Source of the DNA: Salinicoccus sp. UBA3372
GTDB lineage: Bacteria; Bacillota; Bacilli; Staphylococcales; Salinicoccaceae
Direction: 5' to 3'
NCBI GenBank assembly: GCA_002360325.1
Contig: DEQG01000015.1
Coordinates: forward strand, 1-10,226
DNA: 10,226 nt
Shown here: piece after piece, positions 1-5,498 of the stretch
How the letters are laid out: each line of letters opens with the position of its first letter
How positions within the stretch are numbered: the stretch's first letter is position 1
The notes under the pieces: generated by a model
What the model was told of the DNA's origin: nothing
What the model saw: the letters and a program-made list of their open reading frames with translations, nothing else
The model's database searches: none
Translations under genes and position numbers: made by a program

Positions 1-22
1 TTTTTCTAATAGATTGATACGT

Positions 23-1000
23 TTAGTTTTTAATTGCTTTTCTGACCTTGTTTTCACCATTGAAGAATAATAAGCCGAATACGATACATATCGTCAAACT
101 GAGCACTAGATAAATGATCACCGGCAAATTGCTGACACTGTCTGAAATCAGCCAGAAATAGAACATCTGGATTAAATATATATGATAGGATGCTTTCCCC
201 ATTTTAACCAATAGTCTGCTGAGCGGATTACCTGCTGTGAACTGATATGCTTTGAGCCCGATGATGACCAGTAATAACGTCCAGAAATAAGATGGTGCAT
301 GCTGACTCTGCCAATATCTTTCAACGAAGAAATTCCATTCCTCATAATACACACCGGCGATATAGACTGCACTCATAATTGCTAAAGGAATCAACCATTT
401 ATAGTTTATTTTTCCGGGGTTCAGAGATAACCAGACGCCTAAAACTAAAACAAATACATAACGAACGATGATTACTCTGTAAACACTCCCCGGGACATCA
501 ATCATCATGCAGATGACATCCAGCAATATACTGATAATGAATAGAATAATCGTTCCGGCAGCCAAATTCTTTTTCATCAGCAAATATATTAAAGGTAATA
601 ACAGAGTCGCCTGTATAATTACAAGTATGAAGTAACTCCCCGGCCCCCATCCGCCGGTGAACAATGATGTAACCAAGGTCGTAAAACTCAACCCGTCCAA
701 TATTAAATAATGTGCGATGACCTGGAGAATCCATATAAAAAGAAATGGATAGACCAGTCTCTCAACCTTGCTGTAAAGAAAAGAAAAATTATAAAACTGA
801 TCCAGACTTACATAACCTCTCCGTTGGAAAGATTCTGCAGTATTATATCCCGCCAGCAATAGAAATACAGGCACGGCCTGCCAGATATAAAAGGGAGATA
901 GAATGGCAAGAAGCATTTCATCAGTCAGGCTGTGAATTAAAATTACAGCAACGATTGCCAGTCCCTTTATGATGTCAATGTTATAATTACGTTTCTTCAT
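23..1000 (-). CDS. Acyltransferase-3 family integral membrane protein
   Basis: A 325-residue, very hydrophobic protein with about ten predicted membrane helices. The N-terminus has the family signature IDIIKGLAIVAVILIH (residues 8-23). It carries the conserved Asp9 and the candidate catalytic His23, with Lys12 where many relatives have Arg. PVFLLLAGY follows around residue 50. Known relatives move acetyl or other acyl groups across the membrane onto sugars or cell-envelope polymers; the acceptor here cannot be told from sequence. The start is ATG at 998-1000 because AAGGAG lies 6 bases upstream; an in-frame ATG 12 codons earlier (1034-1036) has no such site. It is divergent from the cytochrome gene and has a clear promoter at 1032-1060. 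No terminator hairpin is visible in the 22 bases before the window edge. The family call is firm and the substrate is unknown. Confidence 0.85.
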   Translation of the reverse strand: MKKRNYNIDIIKGLAIVAVILIHSLTDEMLLAILSPFYIWQAVPVFLLLAGYNTAESFQRRGYVSLDQFYNFSFLYSKVERLVYPFLFIWILQVIAHYLILDGLSFTTLVTSLFTGGWGPGSYFILVIIQATLLLPLIYLLMKKNLAAGTIILFIISILLDVICMMIDVPGSVYRVIIVRYVFVLVLGVWLSLNPGKINYKWLIPLAIMSAVYIAGVYYEEWNFFVERYWQSQHAPSYFWTLLLVIIGLKAYQFTAGNPLSRLLVKMGKASYHIYLIQMFYFWLISDSVSNLPVIIYLVLSLTICIVFGLLFFNGENKVRKAIKN

Positions 1001-1031
1001 TTTTGTCTCCTTGTGATTAATATGTATCGCA

Positions 1032-1060
1032 ATCATATATTAATTTATACAATGTGACAA
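1032..1060 (-). promoter_or_regulatory. SigA-type promoter for the acyltransferase gene
   Basis: On the minus strand, TTGTCA (1055-1060) and TATGAT (1032-1037) are separated by exactly 17 bases. Each matches the vegetative consensus at five of six positions. The expected start site is about 25 bases upstream of the acyltransferase start codon, leaving room for its AAGGAG site. Confidence 0.65.
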
Positions 1061-1092
1061 TTGACTCTATCATAGACCGCTTTCAATTGTCA
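1055..1092. repeat. 10-bp inverted repeat, candidate operator
   Basis: TGACAATTGA (1055-1064) and TCAATTGTCA (1083-1092) are perfect reverse complements separated by 18 bp. The left arm covers the -35 element of the acyltransferase promoter. Each arm also contains the self-complementary core CAATTG. A repressor binding both arms would block that promoter. No known regulator was recognised from the motif. Confidence 0.4.
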
Positions 1093-1120
1093 TTCATCCT
1101 TCGGTTTCAAGAGCAATCAT

Positions 1121-1135
1121 ATGTAAATTGTACAT
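1121..1135. repeat. Short palindrome ATGTA-N5-TACAT
   Basis: ATGTA (1121-1125), AATTG, then TACAT (1131-1135) is a perfect 5-bp inverted repeat in the divergent region between the acyltransferase and cytochrome genes, about 85 bp upstream of the cytochrome -10 element. It could be a regulator site, but arms this short in AT-rich DNA may arise by chance. Confidence 0.2.
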
Positions 1136-1220
1136 TCTTCCCAGTTCATTAAAAAATGACTGACCGGAAACAGGAACACGGTCCTATTTGTTAATATTTT
1201 AATTTGTGATATATTTAACT

Positions 1221-1226
1221 TATAAT
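1221..1226 (+). promoter_or_regulatory. Probable -10 element of the cytochrome c gene
   Basis: A perfect TATAAT lies 28 bp upstream of the cytochrome start codon, placing transcription start just ahead of the GGGAGGTG ribosome binding site (1241-1248). No good -35 hexamer is found 16-18 bp upstream; the best is TTTAAT at 1198-1203. An activator may therefore be needed. Confidence 0.4.
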
Positions 1227-1253
1227 GCACTTTCAATTCAGGGAGGTGAAATT

Positions 1254-1616
1254 ATGGATTTCAAAAAGTATTTGATGGCCGGCGGTCTTTCTTTAGTGCT
1301 GGTTCTTGGTGCATGCGGCGGTGATAATGAAGAGACTGACGATGGTGCAACAGAAGAAGAATCGACAGAAGAAGGAGCTGATGAAGGTGCTTCAACAAGC
1401 GATGTCGACGCAGAAGGTGTCGCACAGAGCTCATGTGCTTCATGTCACGGTGAAGACTTCTCCGGCGGTATGGGACCAGCGCTTGAGGGCACTTCTTTAA
1501 GTGAAGAGGAATTTACAGATACCGTAAGAAACGGTCAAAATTCCATGCCGGCATTCAGCGAGGACCAGGTCAGTGATGAAGAACTGACAGCGATGTATGA
1601 CATGTGGTCTGAATAG
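1254..1616 (+). CDS. cccB: Lipid-anchored small cytochrome c (cytochrome c-551/CccB-like)
   Basis: A 120-residue exported haem protein. A short signal peptide ends in a lipobox LGAC, so Cys21 is the predicted lipidated residue. Residues 22-58 form a Gly/Asp/Glu/Thr-rich acidic tether. The haem-binding motif CASCH is at 61-65, and Met98 in NSMPAF is the likely sixth haem ligand. Size and layout match Bacillus CccB, which carries electrons on the outer membrane face to a haem-copper oxidase. No oxidase or haem-attachment gene is in the window, so its partner is elsewhere. The start is ATG at 1254, 5 bases after GGGAGGTG; the frame is open upstream but that part has no ribosome binding site. It is monocistronic and ends at the hairpin 1641-1675. 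The class is certain; the symbol is by resemblance only. Confidence 0.88.
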   Translation: MDFKKYLMAGGLSLVLVLGACGGDNEETDDGATEEESTEEGADEGASTSDVDAEGVAQSSCASCHGEDFSGGMGPALEGTSLSEEEFTDTVRNGQNSMPAFSEDQVSDEELTAMYDMWSE

Positions 1617-1640
1617 GCAGAATTTACTTGACTGACAAAG

Positions 1641-1680
1641 AGAGAGACGGCCGATTTTAAGCTGACTGTCTCTCTTTTAA
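1641..1680 (+). terminator. Hairpin terminator shared by convergent genes
   Basis: AGAGAGAC (1641-1648) pairs with GTCTCTCT (1668-1675), followed by TTTTAATTATTT. It lies between the cytochrome stop codon (1616) and the stop codon of the minus-strand 60-residue gene (1681). The T-rich tail favours the plus direction; read from the minus strand, the tail is only a short T-run. Confidence 0.65.
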
Positions 1681-1863
1681 TTATTTAACTTCACGTACTT
1701 CTTTAACCAGATTGGGGAAAAGTGAAAAGCCGTCCACTTCCATATACGATTTCTTGTGGGCATATGCAACTTCAAGTTCCTGATTCAGAGTTTCTGCAGT
1801 ATATTTCTCCGTCTCGAAAATCTCTTTCTTTCCCGACGTGTAAACAATCTCTATCTTATTCAT
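1681..1863 (-). CDS. Small hypothetical protein, 60 residues
   Basis: I do not recognise this family. It is a soluble, charged protein with no signal peptide, membrane helix or cysteine. The sequence alternates polar and hydrophobic residues at the N-terminus (KIEIVYTSGKKEIF), suggesting a beta-hairpin. A Glu/Lys-rich helix follows, then LFPNLVKEV near the C-terminus. The start is ATG at 1861-1863, with AGAGG 7 bases upstream; an earlier in-frame ATG at 1882-1884 has no ribosome binding site and was rejected. It lies 63 bp downstream of the amidohydrolase on the same strand with no intervening terminator, so it may be the last gene of that transcript. Its own promoter in the gap is not obvious. 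Confidence 0.65.
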   Translation of the reverse strand: MNKIEIVYTSGKKEIFETEKYTAETLNQELEVAYAHKKSYMEVDGFSLFPNLVKEVREVK

Positions 1864-1926
1864 AATCCAACCTCTTATCTTCAAAATATCATTTTAATAT
1901 TATCACAAAATTGACATCTGTGGATT

Positions 1927-3108
1927 TTAATCGATTTGTTTTTCTTTCAGTCTGGCCAATGTATCGATTGCACCCTGGCTCATTACATCGATGCCGTATT
2001 TGAATGCATCTTCATTCACTTTGAAAGATGGATTGTGAAGTGGTTTCTGCCCTTCTCCAACCGAAGTGCCGAGCCAGTAATATACGCCCGGATATTTCAA
2101 CAGAAATCTGCCGAAGTCTTCTCCCGCCAGACTCGGTCTGTAAGCGGGCACCGATTCTTCACCGTACAGATTTACTGCGGTCTGCCGCATCTGCTCCGCC
2201 CATTCGGCTGAATTGACTGTTGCCGGGTAACCGTCCAGATATTCGATTTCCACTGTTGCCCCCATCGCCTCAACAACATTTCCGACAACACTATGGAATC
2301 TTTCCTTGATCAAAGTTTTCACATCATTGGACTGCGTACGGATTGTCCCGACAATTTCAGCTGTTTCTGCAATGACGTTATGCTGGGTGCCTGCCTGAAA
2401 CTTGCCGACGGTCACGACGGACGGCTCATATGGATCGGCGTTTCGGCTGACGATGGTCTGCAGTGCATTGATTACCTGTGAGCCGACAATGATTGCGTCC
2501 ACTGTATCATGCGGCATGGAAGCATGTCCGCCCGATCCTTTGATAACCAGTTTGAAACGGTCGGAGTTTCCCATGATCGGTCCGGCCATGATGCCGAACT
2601 TTCCGGCAGGGATTGACGGCCATACATGCTGGGCAATGAGGACATCCGGTTCTCTGCCGTCAAATATGCCCTCATCCATCATCCTCTGTGAACCGCCGGT
2701 CGGTGACTTTTCTTCTGCCGGCTGAAATATCAATAATACTTTTCCATGAATCTCTTCTCGGCGGCTGAGCAGTACTTTTGCTGCCGCAATCAGCATGGAT
2801 GTATGCGCATCGTGTCCGCACGCATGCATTACACCGTCGACTTCCGAGCTGTATTCGACACCTGAGGTTTCATGAATCGGCAAAGCGTCAATGTCGGCGC
2901 GCAGCCCGACGATGCCGCCCTCATGCGCTCCTTCGATAATACCGAGGACACCTGTTCCTGCAAATCCCTTTTCAAAGGGGATATCCAGTTCAGCCAACTT
3001 CTCCTGTATCCGTTTCGAAGTATTGAATTCTTCATCACTCAGTTCCGGGAATCTGTGCAGTTCTCTTCTGAATTGAATCGCATCTTCTACAATCTTATTA
3101 AAATCCAT
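1927..3108 (-). CDS. M20 family amidohydrolase / N-acyl-L-amino-acid hydrolase
   Basis: A 393-residue cytosolic metallohydrolase of the M20D (hippurate hydrolase / N-acyl-amino-acid amidohydrolase) group, full length for the family. Visible motifs are RRELHRFPELS (14-24), GLRADIDALPI (68-78), HACGHDAH (95-102) with Cys97 and His99 as probable metal ligands, FQPAEE (128-133) with catalytic and metal-binding glutamates, QHVWP (His161), AGEDFGRF (328-335) and LHNPSF (His358). The family splits the amide bond of N-acylated amino acids; which acyl and amino acid are used is not predictable. The start is ATG at 3106-3108 after AAGGGA, chosen over an in-frame TTG six codons earlier. It is 32 bp downstream of the GNAT gene, probably co-transcribed. 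All key residues are present. Confidence 0.9.
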   Translation of the reverse strand: MDFNKIVEDAIQFRRELHRFPELSDEEFNTSKRIQEKLAELDIPFEKGFAGTGVLGIIEGAHEGGIVGLRADIDALPIHETSGVEYSSEVDGVMHACGHDAHTSMLIAAAKVLLSRREEIHGKVLLIFQPAEEKSPTGGSQRMMDEGIFDGREPDVLIAQHVWPSIPAGKFGIMAGPIMGNSDRFKLVIKGSGGHASMPHDTVDAIIVGSQVINALQTIVSRNADPYEPSVVTVGKFQAGTQHNVIAETAEIVGTIRTQSNDVKTLIKERFHSVVGNVVEAMGATVEIEYLDGYPATVNSAEWAEQMRQTAVNLYGEESVPAYRPSLAGEDFGRFLLKYPGVYYWLGTSVGEGQKPLHNPSFKVNEDAFKYGIDVMSQGAIDTLARLKEKQID

Positions 3109-3140
3109 TATGATCCGTCCCTTCAACCATCATTGGAATT

Positions 3141-3767
3141 TTATTTTAAATAGTAATCGATATTCTCACCGTCAAAATCAAAGCCGATATAATCCTTGCC
3201 GTTTTCGAGCATCCATTCAATATTTTTATAATCCACTGTCTTCTTTTCACCCGCCGCTTTGAGCGGTCCGTTTAAATTCAACTGCAGTACGTGACGATAT
3301 TTCCCGCCGTACATGATTCTCGTATTCACTATTTTGAAGCCAAGTCTGAATTTATCTTTTAAACTTGGAATATTTGTCGGCAGCACCGTGGTCAATATAT
3401 GTTTGAAACGGCCGTCCGCCCGTACACGCTCAATCAGCTGTCTGCCGAGTTTCATCTGCATGCCCTGTCCTCTGTAATCCGGGTGGATAAAAGAGATTTC
3501 AGAGTAGATCACCTGTGTTCTATCTGAAATTCCGCCGTCTTCAGCCAAATGCTCAGGATCATCCAGCGGAGGAATGTACATTGCACGGATGGCTTTAAGT
3601 TCCTGATTTTCATAAACGCCTATAATGAACTCATGTTCTATCATCTCCGTAAATTCAGGCTGGTCTATCGTCTCCAGAATCATCTTATCCTGCAGATCGT
3701 CGTATACGAGTGCCTGCAATTTCATAATGTCATTCAAATCATCCGTAGTCAGTTTTCTTATTTCCAC
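3141..3767 (-). CDS. GNAT family N-acetyltransferase
   Basis: A 208-residue soluble protein. The GNAT acetyl-CoA loop is visible as IHPDYRGQGMQMKLG at about residues 94-108, on the expected strand-turn-helix (YSEISFIHP). The N-terminal IRKLTTDDLNDIMKLQ is the usual GNAT opening. The C-terminal 50 residues extend beyond the minimal fold. It transfers acetyl from acetyl-CoA to an amine that is not identifiable here. The start is GTG at 3765-3767, preceded by GGGGTGA at 4 bases; no ATG is placed better. A promoter is predicted at 3801-3829, divergent from the 70-residue gene. It heads the likely operon with the M20 amidohydrolase, so an acetyl-adding and an acyl-removing enzyme are transcribed together; a shared substrate is only inference. 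Confidence 0.85.
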   Translation of the reverse strand: MEIRKLTTDDLNDIMKLQALVYDDLQDKMILETIDQPEFTEMIEHEFIIGVYENQELKAIRAMYIPPLDDPEHLAEDGGISDRTQVIYSEISFIHPDYRGQGMQMKLGRQLIERVRADGRFKHILTTVLPTNIPSLKDKFRLGFKIVNTRIMYGGKYRHVLQLNLNGPLKAAGEKKTVDYKNIEWMLENGKDYIGFDFDGENIDYYLK

Positions 3768-3800
3768 CTGTTCACCCCATCTCTAAACGAGTTAACAACT

Positions 3801-3829
3801 TTAATACATTTTTATAAAATTTTTGTGAA
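3801..3829 (-). promoter_or_regulatory. SigA-type promoter for the GNAT-amidohydrolase operon
   Basis: On the minus strand TTCACA (3824-3829) and TATTAA (3801-3806) are 17 bp apart, matching the consensus at five and four of six positions. The resulting leader to the GTG start would be about 25-30 bases. Its -35 element sits back-to-back with that of the divergent plus-strand promoter. Confidence 0.5.
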
Positions 3830-3841
3830 ACACGTTTACAT
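3824..3841. promoter_or_regulatory. Imperfect palindrome resembling a catabolite-responsive element
   Basis: Read on the minus strand, ATGTAAACG matches the left half of the CcpA cre consensus (WTGNAARCG) at all specified positions. The right half TTTCA follows one base further away than in a standard 16-bp cre. The 17-bp core is an imperfect palindrome, TGTGAA-N5-TTTACA. It lies between the two back-to-back -35 elements, where a bound regulator could act on both genes. The spacing defect makes CcpA binding uncertain. Confidence 0.25.
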
Positions 3842-3861
3842 TTCTGCACACGGGATATAAT
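3834..3861 (+). promoter_or_regulatory. Promoter of the 70-residue gene (SigA- or SigB-like)
   Basis: Two readings overlap. TTTACA (3835-3840) with a perfect TATAAT (3856-3861) at 15 bp is a vegetative promoter with a short spacer. GTTTAC (3834-3839) with GGGATA (3852-3857) at 12 bp resembles the general-stress SigB consensus (GTTTAA, GGGTAT). Either way transcription would begin at about 3864-3868, directly at the GAGGAG ribosome binding site (3868-3873), giving a minimal leader. Confidence 0.45.
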
Positions 3862-3883
3862 AATTACGAGGAGTTGGTGTATC

Positions 3884-4096
3884 ATGACAATCATAGTCAA
3901 GTATAGTGACACCAAGAATAACAAGACCCGTTATCACCTGATTTCAAATCCGCGTGATACTGAATATATTAAACAGCACTATATTAATAAAGAAAGTCAT
4001 TCCAAAAATATCGGGCAGAAAATGCTCGAGTTCATCTATCCGAGTCATACAGAGAGATTCCGGATATATGAATTGAACTACAGAAGACACTCATAA
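3884..4096 (+). CDS. Small basic hypothetical protein, 70 residues
   Basis: Unrecognised. It is a soluble protein rich in Lys, Arg, His, Tyr and Asn, with no cysteine, signal peptide or membrane helix. It opens with a beta-like stretch TIIVKYSDTKNNKTRYHLIS, followed by a likely helix (DTEYIKQHYINKE) and a basic C-terminus ending NYRRHS. Translation support is good: GAGGAG at 3868-3873, 10 bases before ATG 3884, and a promoter immediately upstream. Transcription support is also good: a strong terminator starts inside the last codons and includes the stop codon. It is divergent from the GNAT operon and converges on the hydrolase 18 bp away. The dedicated promoter and terminator argue for a genuine single-gene unit. 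Function is unknown; a nucleic-acid or envelope contact is possible from its charge, but this is speculation. Confidence 0.72.
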   Translation: MTIIVKYSDTKNNKTRYHLISNPRDTEYIKQHYINKESHSKNIGQKMLEFIYPSHTERFRIYELNYRRHS

Positions 4097-4113
4097 GTGT
4101 CTTCTGTTTTTTT
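4080..4113 (+). terminator. Strong intrinsic terminator overlapping the 70-residue gene's stop
   Basis: ACAGAAGACACT (4080-4091) and AGTGTCTTCTGT (4096-4107) form a perfect 12-bp stem with a 4-base loop, followed by an unbroken T tract to 4113. The stop codon TAA (4094-4096) spans loop and stem, so the last codons encode the ascending arm. Read from the minus strand, the hairpin is followed by TAGTTC, so it is not a good terminator for the convergent hydrolase. Confidence 0.92.
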
Positions 4114-4114
4114 A

Positions 4115-5023
4115 TCAAGTATTCATCTTAAGCCAGCTGAACATGAGATCCAGCCACTGGCTCGCCCTGTCATCCACTTTTCCTGTCAGCTCCGTACCGA
4201 GGCTGAGACCGTGTTCTCCGTGCTGGAATGTGTGCAGTTCCCAAGGCACCTGGTGGTTGTCAAGCACTTTTGCGAAATCCAGGGAGTTCTGGATAAATAC
4301 AAGCTGATCTTCCATCGTATGCCATATGAATGTCGGCGGTGTGTCTTTGGATACATAGTCCTTCAGGCGGGTCAGACGGACAATCTCTTCATCCGGTTCC
4401 GCACCGTATATCATTCTGGATGCCATCTCCATAAACCGTGGATCACCCATACCTCTTTCTTCCGCAATTTTTTTATTCAGCATATAGTCCAGTATAGGAT
4501 AGCTGAGTACCTGGAAATTTGGACGGAACCATCTGTTCTCTGTTCCAACGGCTTCTTTCAGCCAGTCACTCGACCAATGTACACCGAGGCTCGCAGCAAG
4601 ATGTCCGCCTGCTGAAAATCCGGCTACACCGATACGGTCCGGATCAATATTGAACTCGTGGCAATTTTCCCTTATGAACGTCATCGTCTGCGCAAGTTCT
4701 TTCAGCGGCGTCGGAAATTCCGAGCCGAGTTCCTTGTCATCTTCGACCATACTTGCAAGTTGATAAAGTTCATCACGCTCCGGCGTTCTGCCCTCTTTTT
4801 CTATCGCACTGCCGATCGTCGAATAATTCAATATGAATACATGGTAGCCCTGCGCAAGAAACTGGTAGGCAATCGGTTCCGCTTCTCTTTTGGATATGTA
4901 CATATAACTGCCGCCCGGACAGATTACCACTGCCGGATGCCCTTTTGCGGTCTTTTCACGGGCACCGAGCATCATCGTCACTTCTGCATGATGCTCACCT
5001 ATATAAAAACTTTGTAAATTCAT
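4115..5023 (-). CDS. Alpha/beta-hydrolase, esterase/lipase-like
   Basis: A 302-residue cytosolic serine hydrolase with no signal peptide. The oxyanion-loop motif CPGGSY is at 35-40, the nucleophile elbow GFSAGGH at 135-141 (Ser137), the acid probably Asp239 in HTMEDQLV, and the catalytic His271 in HGEHGLS. This arrangement is that of the BD-FAE / acetylxylan-esterase-like branch, whose members remove acetyl or other short acyl groups from sugars or small esters; the real substrate is unknown. The start is ATG at 5021-5023 with GAGGGG 7 bases upstream; an in-frame upstream ATG at 5075-5077 lacks a site. It is divergent from the 74-residue gene across a region with a perfect palindrome. No proper terminator is seen on its own strand, so its transcript may run antisense through the 70-residue gene. 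Confidence 0.87.
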   Translation of the reverse strand: MNLQSFYIGEHHAEVTMMLGAREKTAKGHPAVVICPGGSYMYISKREAEPIAYQFLAQGYHVFILNYSTIGSAIEKEGRTPERDELYQLASMVEDDKELGSEFPTPLKELAQTMTFIRENCHEFNIDPDRIGVAGFSAGGHLAASLGVHWSSDWLKEAVGTENRWFRPNFQVLSYPILDYMLNKKIAEERGMGDPRFMEMASRMIYGAEPDEEIVRLTRLKDYVSKDTPPTFIWHTMEDQLVFIQNSLDFAKVLDNHQVPWELHTFQHGEHGLSLGTELTGKVDDRASQWLDLMFSWLKMNT

Positions 5024-5097
5024 CAACTTGCCCCTCTCATCATAAAAATCTTTATTTATCAATTCTAATATTAGCATATAATTTTATATATACACAA

Positions 5098-5114
5098 AGG
5101 ACAAATCTTGTCCT
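5098..5114. promoter_or_regulatory. Perfect palindrome, candidate operator
   Basis: AGGACAA (5098-5104), ATC, TTGTCCT (5108-5114) is a perfect 7-bp inverted repeat with a 3-bp centre. It lies in the 160-bp gap between the divergent hydrolase and 74-residue genes. On the minus strand one arm supplies TTGTCC, close to plausible -35 elements of the hydrolase, and TTGTGT-N18-TAATAT lies just beyond. A dimeric repressor is the natural reading; a small RNA hairpin is unlikely because no T tract follows. The motif matches no regulator I can name. Confidence 0.45.
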
Positions 5115-5142
5115 GATAGGCATTTCATAAACTAAATGTTAG

Positions 5143-5148
5143 TATGAT
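5143..5148 (+). promoter_or_regulatory. Possible -10 element of the 74-residue gene
   Basis: TATGAT lies 20 bp before the GAAGGAG ribosome binding site (5168-5174), a sensible distance, but no convincing -35 hexamer occurs 16-18 bp upstream. Confidence 0.25.
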
Positions 5149-5183
5149 GAATGTGGAAAGAAATGATGAAGGAGTAATGAGCA

Positions 5184-5408
5184 ATGAGACAGATTAACAG
5201 ATTCTCACGAGAAAATGGATTTAAGACACTGCCGGGCACCTCCATCGCCACGCTGTCGAAAGATGAGGTGAAATTCCGCATTACGAGACAGGCTGAAAAT
5301 AAATATAAGCTGACCATTTCAGAACGCGGAGAAATTTTAACAGAACCGACATACCATACGAGTGAGCATGAAGTCATCGATGAAATCAAAAAATTCATCA
5401 GCCGGTGA
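5184..5408 (+). CDS. Small hypothetical protein, 74 residues
   Basis: Unrecognised. It is a soluble, strongly charged protein without cysteine or membrane segments. The first 30 residues are basic (RQINRFSRENGFKTL). The middle shows two amphipathic beta-strand-like stretches (VKFRITRQ, KYKLTISERGEIL). The C-terminus is a probable helix (HEVIDEIKKFISR). This strand-strand-helix plan is compatible with a small compact domain, but no family can be named. The start is ATG 5184, 9 bases after GAAGGAG; an ATG at 5177 in another frame stops after six codons. It is divergent from the hydrolase and 90 bp upstream of the phosphatase. Only a weak hairpin (ATCAG/CTGAT, 5408-5425) follows it, so some transcripts could continue into the phosphatase. 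Confidence 0.7.
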   Translation: MRQINRFSRENGFKTLPGTSIATLSKDEVKFRITRQAENKYKLTISERGEILTEPTYHTSEHEVIDEIKKFISR

Positions 5409-5456
5409 TCAGCTAAAGTACTGATTTTATAAAGAGATTTGAATTTACAGCGATAG

Positions 5457-5465
5457 TGTTATCAT
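5457..5465 (+). promoter_or_regulatory. Extended -10 promoter of the phosphatase gene
   Basis: TGTTATCAT contains the extended -10 dinucleotide TG plus TATCAT (five of six). TTTGAA 16 bp upstream (5438-5443) may serve as a -35. The predicted start near 5472 lies just before the GGGGTGA ribosome binding site at 5487-5493. Confidence 0.4.
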
Positions 5466-5498
5466 GTGATTAAACAATATATTTTTGGGGTGACGAAA

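Noticed and set aside
1077..1087. Half of a CcpA cre-like motif (minus strand TTGAAAGCGG) in the acyltransferase promoter region
   Set aside because: The left half fits but the right half does not (TCTATG in place of WWWCAW), so it is likely chance.
1162..1183. GACCG...CGGTC hairpin upstream of the cytochrome gene, considered as a terminator or riboswitch fragment
   Set aside because: The stem is only 5 bp with a 12-base loop and no T tract, and no riboswitch-like conserved core is visible.
2402..2725. A 107-codon plus-strand open frame inside the amidohydrolase gene
   Set aside because: It is antisense to the conserved M20 core, with no ribosome binding site or recognisable domain.
3549..3860. 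A 103-codon plus-strand open frame opposite the GNAT start and its promoter
   Set aside because: It crosses both divergent promoters, is antisense to the GNAT gene and lacks a ribosome binding site.
4097..4615. A 172-codon plus-strand open frame within the hydrolase region
   Set aside because: It is fully antisense to a hydrolase with an intact catalytic triad, its GTG start lies inside the terminator hairpin, and it has no ribosome binding site.
5177..5197. Six-codon frame ATG to TAA overlapping the start of the 74-residue gene, as a possible leader peptide
   Set aside because: Its ATG is only 2 bases from GAAGGAG, too close for initiation, while ATG 5184 is at the ideal distance.
5408..5425. 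ATCAG...CTGAT hairpin after the 74-residue gene as a terminator
   Set aside because: The stem is 5 bp and AT-rich with a weak tail; at most it is a leaky stop, so it was not listed as a feature.
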